Positions 23,895 through 31,640 of a stretch of DNA of 64,000 nucleotides are shown here, one piece after another. The notes below the pieces were generated by a model. The model was not told the origin of the DNA. It made no database searches and saw only the letters and a list, made by a program, of their open reading frames with translations. The stretch's first letter is position 1; each line of letters starts with the position of its first letter. The translations under genes and the position numbers were made by a program. Location: assembly GCF_017874215.1 (NCBI RefSeq), contig NZ_JAGGLB010000012.1:1-64000 (forward strand), written 5' to 3'. Origin of the DNA: Paenibacillus eucommiae. Its GTDB lineage: Bacteria; Bacillota; Bacilli; Paenibacillales; NBRC-103111.

Positions 23895-25208
23895 TTACTT
23901 TTTCTTATCTTCGAAAATTTTATTTCCCTGTTCTTCCATAACCTTTACTGCATCTTGAGGTGTCTTCGTGCCATACCATACCTGCTCAATTTCTTTGCCA
24001 ACAATGGTTTGCAGCTCCAGGATTCCATTTTTTGCTAGATAAGGAGTAGCTGTTCCAATCAATTCCGCATATTTCTTCAATAATGGGGACAGCCCTTCCT
24101 GAGAAGAAATACGTCCGGGTACACCTGCATTTGTTTTGGTAATAATCTCATTCAGGCTCTCGGTACTTGTCAGGAATTTAAGAAATTCATAGGCTTCCTT
24201 AGAAAACTTGGTCTGCTTGCTAATGACGAAGGCTCCGCCCAGGCCAGTAGTAAACTGTCCTTTAGGACCGGCTGGTACTCTAACCATATCCCATTCGAAA
24301 GGAACATCCTTGAAGGAAGGGATCACCCAACCTCCGTCTGCCATCATGCCTGCAAGCCCATTGAGCCAAATCGGACGGTTCGACTTCCCTTGCTCAGGCT
24401 TTGGTGTAATGCCCATATCCATATTGTCTTTAAAGAACTGCAGGGTATCGATTCCCCCTTGATTGTTGACCCCTACCTTGCCCTCAGGCGTAACCATCGT
24501 AGCGCCAAAAGCGCGGAAGTAAGAATCGCCTGTGAAATCTGCTGCCATGGTGGACAGTAGGCCGTATACTTTTCCTTTGTCCGATTTCAGCTCGGTCAGC
24601 TTCTTAGCTGCTGCTCTCACATCTTCAAGTGTCCAGTCATTGGTCGGATAATCCAGCTTGGCTTGATCAAAAAGGTTTTTATTATAGAACAATACCTGTG
24701 CTGAAACATCATACGGAAAACCATAAATTTTTCCCTCATAGGTCAAGTAATCAATCATCATCTTGTGGAAGTCTTCCAAATTCAATGAAGCGTCATCCTT
24801 GATGTAATCATTGAGCGGAAGCAGCATATCATTCTCCTGCCACTGCGCTCCTAAGCCCGGCGTAAATACCCAAACATCCGGCATCGTGTTGGAAGCAGTC
24901 ATAACTTGAAGTTTTTTCCAGTATTCTACATAGGCCGTATTCTCCAGCTTCACCTCTATATCGGGATGGGCAGCATTCCACTGGTCAACCACTCTTTTAT
25001 AAGGCTCCAAGGTTGCAGGCTCCATGGCCGTTGCGAGGCGAATGGAAACCTTTTCCTTTTTATCAGGAGTCTTACTGGCTTCTGGTGTATTTGTCTGCGC
25101 TGGACTGGTGCTTCCTGCTGCTTCCTTATTTCCGGATGAACAGCCTGCGAGCGTGATGGCTGCTATAAGCAGCATAATAAGAAATGTGACCCCGCTTCTC
25201 CTCTTCAA
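23895..25208 (-). CDS. Sugar ABC transporter substrate-binding lipoprotein
   Basis: A 437-residue family 1 extracellular solute-binding protein. The lipobox is LAGC with Cys23. A Ser/Thr/Ala/Glu linker leads to a MalE/UgpB-type bilobed domain (VDQWNAAHPDIEVKLE, PDVWVFTPGLG, LVKMEEQGNKI-like tail as VKVMEEQGNKIFED). It is the first gene of the transporter operon. The TTG start follows AGGAGG by seven bases. A cre-like site lies about 25 bases upstream. The substrate is presumably an oligosaccharide processed by the downstream TIM-barrel and PIG-L proteins. Confidence 0.9.
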   Translation of the reverse strand: MKRRSGVTFLIMLLIAAITLAGCSSGNKEAAGSTSPAQTNTPEASKTPDKKEKVSIRLATAMEPATLEPYKRVVDQWNAAHPDIEVKLENTAYVEYWKKLQVMTASNTMPDVWVFTPGLGAQWQENDMLLPLNDYIKDDASLNLEDFHKMMIDYLTYEGKIYGFPYDVSAQVLFYNKNLFDQAKLDYPTNDWTLEDVRAAAKKLTELKSDKGKVYGLLSTMAADFTGDSYFRAFGATMVTPEGKVGVNNQGGIDTLQFFKDNMDMGITPKPEQGKSNRPIWLNGLAGMMADGGWVIPSFKDVPFEWDMVRVPAGPKGQFTTGLGGAFVISKQTKFSKEAYEFLKFLTSTESLNEIITKTNAGVPGRISSQEGLSPLLKKYAELIGTATPYLAKNGILELQTIVGKEIEQVWYGTKTPQDAVKVMEEQGNKIFEDKKK

Positions 25209-25228
25209 ACTAACTCCTCCTTATATAC

Positions 25229-25244
25229 GTGTGTGTAAAGCGCT
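25229..25244 (-). promoter_or_regulatory. cre-like CcpA site
   Basis: On the minus strand TGCAAGCGCTTTACA keeps the AAGCGCTT core and most of the TGWAANCGNTNWCA consensus, with the final CA displaced by one base. Its position close to the start of the sugar-binding lipoprotein gene fits catabolite repression. Confidence 0.45.
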
Positions 25245-25313
25245 TGCATAGCTAATAGTACCTCTTTTTCAGCTAAATAAATTGGCATTTGTTCATGAAA
25301 AATATAAAAATAT

Positions 25314-28300
25314 TCAGGTTGTATGAATGAAATTAAAGATCGCCTTCGCTGCCTCTGCACGGGTCGTATCGGAGCGGGGGTCAAAAATCTCAGCACCTCT
25401 GCCCTGCATCAGACCAACCGAAATCGCCTTATTCACATGCTCCCTCATCCATTCTGATACTAGAGCTCCATCTTTATACTGAGATAATTCATTCCCGGCC
25501 TGAATGCTGGATCCTGACCTGTACTCATACGCTCTCACAAGTAGCGCTGCCATTTGCTCCCTGGTAATTTCAGCGTTTGGTGCAAACTTCGTTTCCGACA
25601 AGCCTTGGATAAGCCCTGCAGCATATGCGGCTGCCACGTCTTCAGCATACCAGTCGCCAGCACGAACATCTGTAAATGGAGTCGATGGTGTATCTTTTTG
25701 TAATCCCAGAGCTTTAACCAGCAAAGAAACAAATGCCGCCCGGGTTGTCTTCTTATCAGGCTGGAACTCCTCGTCATTCACACCTTGGACGATTTGCTGC
25801 GCTGTCAATACCTTTAAGGTACGGTGTACCCAATGTGTCTCAGGAACGTCTGCAAAGGTTTTGTCGTATTCCAGCACCGCATAGATCCCCGGTTTCCCCA
25901 CGCTAGCTTGGACCTTGCCATGCTCCTTATCAATAGATCCCCCTACATACTCCCATACTACAGTAAGCTTATTATAATAATAGATGGCTACAAGATCAGC
26001 GTCTACCTTCTTCACATCATAGGGAAGTGTGAGCTCGATTGAATGATTAAATGTATTCAACTCTTTTACCTGACTGGCAGTCCGAACCGACAGACCTAGA
26101 ACGTAGGCCTGACCGCCCATCGTAAGCCTGGACTTGCTCCCATCATGCGATACTTCATCCGTCTTTCCCAGTCGTACAAAAATCCGCTGACCGCTTGCTT
26201 GGGTGGTAGTAAGAGCTCCTGCTTCCTTCAGCGTACTCACTGGTATTTGGACTTTCATACCACCGGAAATCACTTCGAATACATGCTGACCGATAAAATC
26301 AGCGGCATTCAGAGGTAATGATAGCTCATCCTGCCCTTCCTCCAAGGATATCGTAACTATGCCGTTTTGTGCTTTTTGCAAGTCCTTGTCGCTCACTACC
26401 TTTATTCGGCTATCCTTGCTGTCATCCTTTTCCTGACCATTCACACCCGAGTTGGCTGGTGGATTGGGATTCGGATTGGGATTGGGATTCCCTGGCTGAG
26501 CAGATTCAGATTGCGTCGTTACCTTGACAGAAGGCCCGTCCACACTCCAAAGACCTGATTCATTTCCCGCCTCTACCTTGAATGAATATTCCGTAGCCGG
26601 TGACAAACCTGTAACTGCAAAATCATACACATTTCCTGATACAGCCGCTATTTCGCTGCCATTTTTATAAACTTTGTAGCCTGTAATCTCGTTGGAATCA
26701 GCAGCTCCGCTCCAGTGCAATGCAATGCTGGTCGTAGTCGTAGAAGAAGAAGTCAATAGACCGCCCCCGATCCACGCTGGCGCACTTATAAGCGGAGTCG
26801 AATCCGTGATCGTTATTTCAAGTGATTGATCAGCTCCGGCATTAAACACAAAATCCAAGCTATTGTCTCCAAGCTGAAGTGAAGTCAAGTATTCTTTTTT
26901 AATGGTGACAGAGTTTCCATCTTCGGCTACCAAGTATTCGGATCCCCTCTTCAGTCTTTTCCCGGTATTCCAGACACCCGTCAATGTATTTCCTTTCAGT
27001 TCCATAGACACTTGAACATCTCCGGAAGCGTATTTATCAAATGGCCATTCAGCCGGATTTATTAGGGATTGATCAGCTTCATTTCCGTCTGAGATAACAT
27101 ACAGCCTGCCTTCTCCCGGTAAAAACGTTGCAGAAATCTCCCCGGTTGCCTCATTATAGTTCGTGCTGATTTCCTTTCCGGACGTTTTGGACAGCTCGTT
27201 TACGTTAACAGGTTTAGGGTTCAATTGGAACGAAAAAGTTTGGCTATCTGTAATGGATTTGTTCACAACCATGATATAGTCCTTGCCACTGCTATGCTTG
27301 AAGTGAGACACAATGACATCATCACTTGCATTCGCTGGCTGCCAAAAAAAGTTTTTCGGCACCTTGCGCGTGCCCTGCACAGGGGTAGCTCCTGAATGAT
27401 AAACCCCTTCCGACTCCAACTGCATAAATACAGGCCCCCAGCTGGTAACCTGAGCGTTCAGATTTTTTACAGGTTCATATAAGTCCGATTTCTCGCCCGC
27501 TCTGTCAATAATCGAGCTTGTAAACGGTCCATGCCCTTCGAGTGGAGTAGACCAGGTAAACCAGCTTAACGCTTGAATTCCATAAGCCAGATTCGTAAAC
27601 ACGTTCCATCTCATTTGATTTTCATTAGGACGATCCATCCAGCCTTCAATCCCGACGGACTGCAAGAAACTATGCGTTTTCACGTCTTTTTGCATGCCCA
27701 TATCACGTATCAAATCCAAATTAAGATAATAATCTTCCTTGATTTTCCCGCTCATGAACGGATAAATATCGAAAGATAAATATTTCAAACTTGTCGGACC
27801 AACAGCGTCCACCCATTCCTCAAGAAAATCCTGATATAAGGAAGTGAATGCAGCTCTGAAATAAAAATCGCCTTCCAGCTTAATACCATTCCAGTGGGCG
27901 TTCCCATCTGTATAGCTCTCCCCGGCCGTCCGCCATACTCTTCCGACTTGCCCATCACCGCCACTTGTATGCGTGAGTTCAAAGTAATAAGAGGTATCTG
28001 GCTTCAATATGGCGTTCACATAAAAGCGCGGATAATCTCCATTATTTGTCCCTTTCAAGGAAGCGGAACCGAGCATTTCATTTTTATTAACGCTATCGTA
28101 AATAGTGACGGTCAAGGCTTCGTCAGCTGTCCATCCCGCGGTTTCCATGTTAAGCTCAATAAACTGCAGTATTCTGTTTAAATGTTGTGGCGTTTTAAAG
28201 GTTTGCCCTAATTTCTGCACCCCTAATCGCTCATCGCTAACATACTCTCCAGTATCCTTTGCTATTTGTTCCACCGTTTTGTCTACCGGATCTGCATTTC

Positions 28301-30170
28301 CGTATACTTTGAACACTACATCCTGATCCGGATTCATAACACCATTCTCAAAAATCGCCCCATTTGCATATACATCAGATCCCGAGCCCATGACAACGAT
28401 TGAATTATCGCCGCCTCCATTATGGCTCAGCTCCAAATAATAAGCCGTATTCGGTTGAGCAGGAGCATTTACGTTAAATACAGGAGCACTGTATCCATTC
28501 GATTCAGTCAATGATGCACTCCCAAGCAGGCTAGTTTTTGCAGGAGAGTCCCACAGCTGCAGGGTAAGTGATTCGCCTGCCCCCCATGTTTCGATATCCA
28601 GTACCGTAGCAATGCTTTCTATGCTTTCGCCTGTTGCCGGGGTCTGGAACGTTTGCCCTATAGGATTGCTGCTTGTCACCGTGAATTCGGCGCCTTGCAT
28701 CGTTTGCGAAGTCAGAAGCGGCCGTTTTGCAACACTTTTTTTATAGACATTAAAGAAGAAATCGAAGGTTTGGGCAACCCCGTTCACATAAGCGGTCGTT
28801 ACAAACGGCAGCTTAGCTTGCGGCGAATAATAGCCTTCACTAGGGGCAGATTGAATCGTGACTGAATTATCGCCACCTCCAGCATGCGTCAGTTCCCAGT
28901 AATACATTTGATTTGGACTTACCTGTGCATCGATAGAAAAATTTACTTTTGAAACGTTGGTGGTAGAATTCCTCGTGTCTGAAGCGATCAAAGTTTGCTT
29001 GGCCGGAGAGTCCCATAAAGATAATGTTAAAAATTCATTGGTCCCCCATGTATTATAATCGAGCGACAATTCAATAGACTCTATATAATTCAAATCATGT
29101 GAGGTTAGAAATGCCTGGCCAAAGCTGCTTGTACTCGTTAATGGATGTGACTCCATACTAAATTGTTGAAATACGGGCGCTGATGCAATCTCAGTACGGC
29201 CCCCATATACTTTGAAATATACATCATACAATTGAGTCGTCCCGTTCTCAAAGGCGCTTCCTCCGGTATAAACCTCTTCCGTGGACACAGCAACTGGAAC
29301 CGTATTCCCACCATGAGTGAGTTCGAAATAATAAGCCGTATTTGGCGTTACCGACGTCATCAATTCGAATCTGGGAAAATGCATATTGTTGCTATTTGAT
29401 AATGTTGATGAGGCCAATTGCTTCGTTTTGTCCGGTGAATCCCACAGCGTGAGCGTCAGGTTATTGTTCTGCCATTTTGTCACATCTACATTGAGTTCAA
29501 TTCCATAGATGAAATGACTATCCGGCAGTGTAGTGAAGGATTGCCCCAGAGAAAGACTTGAATTCGTATTTCTCCAGCCTCCAACGGTCGTTTGCGACAC
29601 TTCTTCTTTGGGCGCAACATTCATCATTGTAAAAGGATCAGCAAATAGTGGTAGCATATTCGCATAAGGAACGGAATCGGGAAGCGTATGCAAGGATCGA
29701 TTGTAGATTCTTGCGTAGCTATCGAACCTGATAGCGGGCGGCTCATCCCTTACATAAATACCGCCAAGCGCTGAATAATCCTTGTAGCGGTCTATAATAC
29801 TGTCAATTTCCCGGTCTGAGTAGCTATTAATAAAATTAACTCCTGCCCCGGTTGCAATCGCCTTAACTCCTGCCTTTGCGGCATACTCCAGCATCGTCTT
29901 GTTGTCCTCATCCGAATTGAGACCGGAGTCCACGATGTTGATGACATGTGTGACTTCCGCATCCTTTAAATAATTGTACTGCGCTTCGCTCACATGCGGT
30001 GTGGGCGGCGCCAGAAATGCGCCGATCATAAACTCATCGGTCACTGCCGCGTTGACCACCGTTTGAAAGGTGAAACTCACCGCCAATGTCACCACAAATG
30101 CCCGCAAAACCATTTTTTTGAACTTTCTTTTCAATCCCTTCAATTCCTTCGATTCCTTCAATTTTTTCAA
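25314..30170 (-). CDS. Giant SLH-anchored putative glycosidase with split TIM barrel
   Basis: A 1618-residue surface protein. The signal peptide is about 1-41, with a Lys/Glu-rich start made by a DNA repeat. A TIM-barrel N-terminal half (about 44-190) holds the candidate catalytic motif YVRDEPP (Glu143). Four beta-sandwich repeats of about 145 residues follow (about 190-330, 333-480, 486-628 and 640-778), each with L-T-L-x-L-W-D-S-P and YYFELTH. The barrel then resumes (about 779-960; YLSFDIYPF, WFTWSTP). A beta region leads to fibronectin III (about 1128-1220), an Asn-Pro linker (1227-1237) and another beta region (about 1260-1435). Three SLH domains close it (1438-1480, 1498-1545, 1562-1610). 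It probably cuts or binds polysaccharide at the wall. TTG start nine bases after GGGAGG. Confidence 0.88.
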   Translation of the reverse strand: MKKLKESKELKGLKRKFKKMVLRAFVVTLAVSFTFQTVVNAAVTDEFMIGAFLAPPTPHVSEAQYNYLKDAEVTHVINIVDSGLNSDEDNKTMLEYAAKAGVKAIATGAGVNFINSYSDREIDSIIDRYKDYSALGGIYVRDEPPAIRFDSYARIYNRSLHTLPDSVPYANMLPLFADPFTMMNVAPKEEVSQTTVGGWRNTNSSLSLGQSFTTLPDSHFIYGIELNVDVTKWQNNNLTLTLWDSPDKTKQLASSTLSNSNNMHFPRFELMTSVTPNTAYYFELTHGGNTVPVAVSTEEVYTGGSAFENGTTQLYDVYFKVYGGRTEIASAPVFQQFSMESHPLTSTSSFGQAFLTSHDLNYIESIELSLDYNTWGTNEFLTLSLWDSPAKQTLIASDTRNSTTNVSKVNFSIDAQVSPNQMYYWELTHAGGGDNSVTIQSAPSEGYYSPQAKLPFVTTAYVNGVAQTFDFFFNVYKKSVAKRPLLTSQTMQGAEFTVTSSNPIGQTFQTPATGESIESIATVLDIETWGAGESLTLQLWDSPAKTSLLGSASLTESNGYSAPVFNVNAPAQPNTAYYLELSHNGGGDNSIVVMGSGSDVYANGAIFENGVMNPDQDVVFKVYGNADPVDKTVEQIAKDTGEYVSDERLGVQKLGQTFKTPQHLNRILQFIELNMETAGWTADEALTVTIYDSVNKNEMLGSASLKGTNNGDYPRFYVNAILKPDTSYYFELTHTSGGDGQVGRVWRTAGESYTDGNAHWNGIKLEGDFYFRAAFTSLYQDFLEEWVDAVGPTSLKYLSFDIYPFMSGKIKEDYYLNLDLIRDMGMQKDVKTHSFLQSVGIEGWMDRPNENQMRWNVFTNLAYGIQALSWFTWSTPLEGHGPFTSSIIDRAGEKSDLYEPVKNLNAQVTSWGPVFMQLESEGVYHSGATPVQGTRKVPKNFFWQPANASDDVIVSHFKHSSGKDYIMVVNKSITDSQTFSFQLNPKPVNVNELSKTSGKEISTNYNEATGEISATFLPGEGRLYVISDGNEADQSLINPAEWPFDKYASGDVQVSMELKGNTLTGVWNTGKRLKRGSEYLVAEDGNSVTIKKEYLTSLQLGDNSLDFVFNAGADQSLEITITDSTPLISAPAWIGGGLLTSSSTTTTSIALHWSGAADSNEITGYKVYKNGSEIAAVSGNVYDFAVTGLSPATEYSFKVEAGNESGLWSVDGPSVKVTTQSESAQPGNPNPNPNPNPPANSGVNGQEKDDSKDSRIKVVSDKDLQKAQNGIVTISLEEGQDELSLPLNAADFIGQHVFEVISGGMKVQIPVSTLKEAGALTTTQASGQRIFVRLGKTDEVSHDGSKSRLTMGGQAYVLGLSVRTASQVKELNTFNHSIELTLPYDVKKVDADLVAIYYYNKLTVVWEYVGGSIDKEHGKVQASVGKPGIYAVLEYDKTFADVPETHWVHRTLKVLTAQQIVQGVNDEEFQPDKKTTRAAFVSLLVKALGLQKDTPSTPFTDVRAGDWYAEDVAAAYAAGLIQGLSETKFAPNAEITREQMAALLVRAYEYRSGSSIQAGNELSQYKDGALVSEWMREHVNKAISVGLMQGRGAEIFDPRSDTTRAEAAKAIFNFIHTT
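26446..26492. repeat. 6-bp repeat coding for Asn-Pro linker
   Basis: Repeats of GGATTG/GGATTC on the plus strand encode the NPNPNPNPNP linker between fibronectin III and the following beta region of the giant SLH protein. Confidence 0.85.
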
Positions 30171-30182
30171 TTCCTTTGACCT
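30121..30182. repeat. 9-bp repeats spanning the start of the SLH gene
   Basis: Degenerate copies of TTGAAGGAA/TTGAAGGGA (minus strand) run from the ribosome site through the first 18 codons. They encode the KKLKESKELKGLK n-region of the signal peptide and contain several possible TTG starts in frame. Confidence 0.85.
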
Positions 30183-30211
30183 CCCTGTTCATAATTTCAT
30201 AAATAGTCGCC

Positions 30212-30228
30212 TTGTTAAGCGCTTTCAT
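30212..30228 (-). promoter_or_regulatory. cre-like CcpA site
   Basis: On the minus strand ATGAAAGCGCTTAACA contains the AAGCGCTT core seen in cre sites and resembles the site before the sugar-binding lipoprotein. It lies about 45 bases upstream of the giant SLH gene start. Confidence 0.45.
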
Positions 30229-30371
30229 GTTTTATATTACAGTTCTTTCAAAGTTATATATTGTAATTTGTTTAGGTAAAACATAACAATATTTAGAATA
30301 TATACGATATATAATACATACTATGAAATTTCCTGGCGGCTAAGGCTCTGGGATCTAGGGATGAAGCGAAC

Positions 30372-30590
30372 TGAAAGGACCTGCTACTTTAGCGATGTTT
30401 TTCATCGTTAAAAGTAGCAGGTCCTCTCCACAACCTTACTTTAACAATGAAAAACATCGTTAAAGTCTCTTTTATCCACCCAAAGGGTCCATCCGAGCAC
30501 ATTAAGCGATGAAAAACATCGTTAAGTGAAGCACCTGCTCAATTCTGAGGAAGCGGGCTGCTATAAGGTTATGCTTCGGGGCATGCTATC
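30372..30590 (-). repeat. Dispersed element, copy E (short-hairpin part only)
   Basis: Inverted copy containing three ACGATG hairpins. The first (30376-30425) is extended by perfectly paired GGACCTGCTACTTTA arms. The third leads into GTGAAGC...CTCAATTCTGAGGAAGCGGGCTGC, the same leading block as in copies A and C. The giant central palindrome is absent. It lies between the giant SLH gene promoter and the GntR terminator. Confidence 0.8.
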
Positions 30591-30617
30591 CCTGCGCTTA
30601 AACTTTCTGAACATGAA

Positions 30618-30643
30618 AAAAACAGACCTCTCAGTCTGTTTCT
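30618..30643 (-). terminator. Terminator of GntR gene
   Basis: AACAGAC and GTCTGTT form a 7-bp stem around CTCTCA. Read on the minus strand it is followed by TTTTTT and starts four bases after the GntR stop codon. Confidence 0.85.
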
Positions 30644-31372
30644 TCACCGTTTATGTTTGTTCAACCACACGTTCTCGCCATATTCGGCCACGCCTTCATC
30701 TTTCGCATTCCATTTTACGAAATCCGAGTAGGATCGGTATATGTGTCTGCGCATAACGTCTTCTGCACGGTCAGGATCGCGCTGCTTAAGCACCTCAACA
30801 AGCTCCCAATGCTCTTCCATCTCCTTCATCTTCGAGGAACGGGAACCCATTATCCGATTGATGAGTGCGATTTGGAAAGAAATTGACTTGTACATGCTGA
30901 TTAACCGTGAATGATTAGACAGCTTCATAATCGTCTCATGAATATAGAAGGAATCATTCAGCAAGTACGACACCGGCACGGTATCATCCGCAACCTTGTC
31001 CTTCATACCGTTGTAAACCCTCTCCAGATCCGTCAAGTCTTCCTCTGAAGCATTCTGCGTAGCCAGGCGGATAGCCAGGCCTTCCAGCATCGACCGAATG
31101 GAGTATACTTCAAAGGCATCCGTAATATCGAGCGAGCAGACCATCGGTCCCTTGTTCGGAATGATGGTGATAATGCCTTCTCCCTGCAGCTGCCGCAGCG
31201 CTTCCCGTACTGGCGTCTGGCTGATGCCTAATTCTTTGGCCAGCTTCGTCTCCACAACCCGGTCACCCGGGTTCAATTCACCGCTCAAAATTTGCTGTTT
31301 TAAATATACAATCAGATCTTCACTGATGTTTTGTTTTTGAAACAAAGCCGGTCTTCCCGTTTCTTCCTTCAT
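30644..31372 (-). CDS. GntR/FadR-family transcriptional regulator (FCD domain)
   Basis: A 242-residue regulator. The winged helix (about 10-80; LNPGDRVVETKLAKELGISQ then TPVREALRQLQGEG) is the GntR signature. The C-terminal FCD domain (about 88-225) is all helical and has the usual metal/ligand His and Asp residues (HETIMKLSNHSRL, MRRHIYRSYSDF). FCD regulators typically answer to sugar acids or carboxylates. ATG at 31372 is preferred because AGAGG is nine bases upstream; an ATG at 31381 directly abuts it. A perfect 25-bp AT palindrome at 34066-34090, before the glycosidase-like gene, is a candidate operator. Confidence 0.9.
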   Translation of the reverse strand: MKEETGRPALFQKQNISEDLIVYLKQQILSGELNPGDRVVETKLAKELGISQTPVREALRQLQGEGIITIIPNKGPMVCSLDITDAFEVYSIRSMLEGLAIRLATQNASEEDLTDLERVYNGMKDKVADDTVPVSYLLNDSFYIHETIMKLSNHSRLISMYKSISFQIALINRIMGSRSSKMKEMEEHWELVEVLKQRDPDRAEDVMRRHIYRSYSDFVKWNAKDEGVAEYGENVWLNKHKR

Positions 31373-31579
31373 GGATTTCATCCTCTATTTGTTAAGTGGG
31401 GGCAATAACTTCTATTTTACCACAACATCCGATAAATAGTTATTCATTATATAGAATATTTTATATTTCTCTTACCCCACTTGTCAAACAGCTGGAAAAA
31501 GAACTACACAAGGTAAGAAAAATGTACGTTTGCATGTGCAAATGAGTGGCTTAAAATCCATCTTTTCACACCTGCGAGC

Positions 31580-31640
31580 TCATGGATTTGGGCTTGGGCT
31601 TGGGCTTGGATTTGGGCTTAGCCTTAGCCTGGGTTTACAC
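31580..31640. repeat. Hexanucleotide repeat (GGGCTT)n
   Basis: Copies of GGGCTT, GGATTT and AGCCTT stand head to tail directly after the stop codon of the GH20/GH67-like gene, in its 3' untranslated region. Confidence 0.85.
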
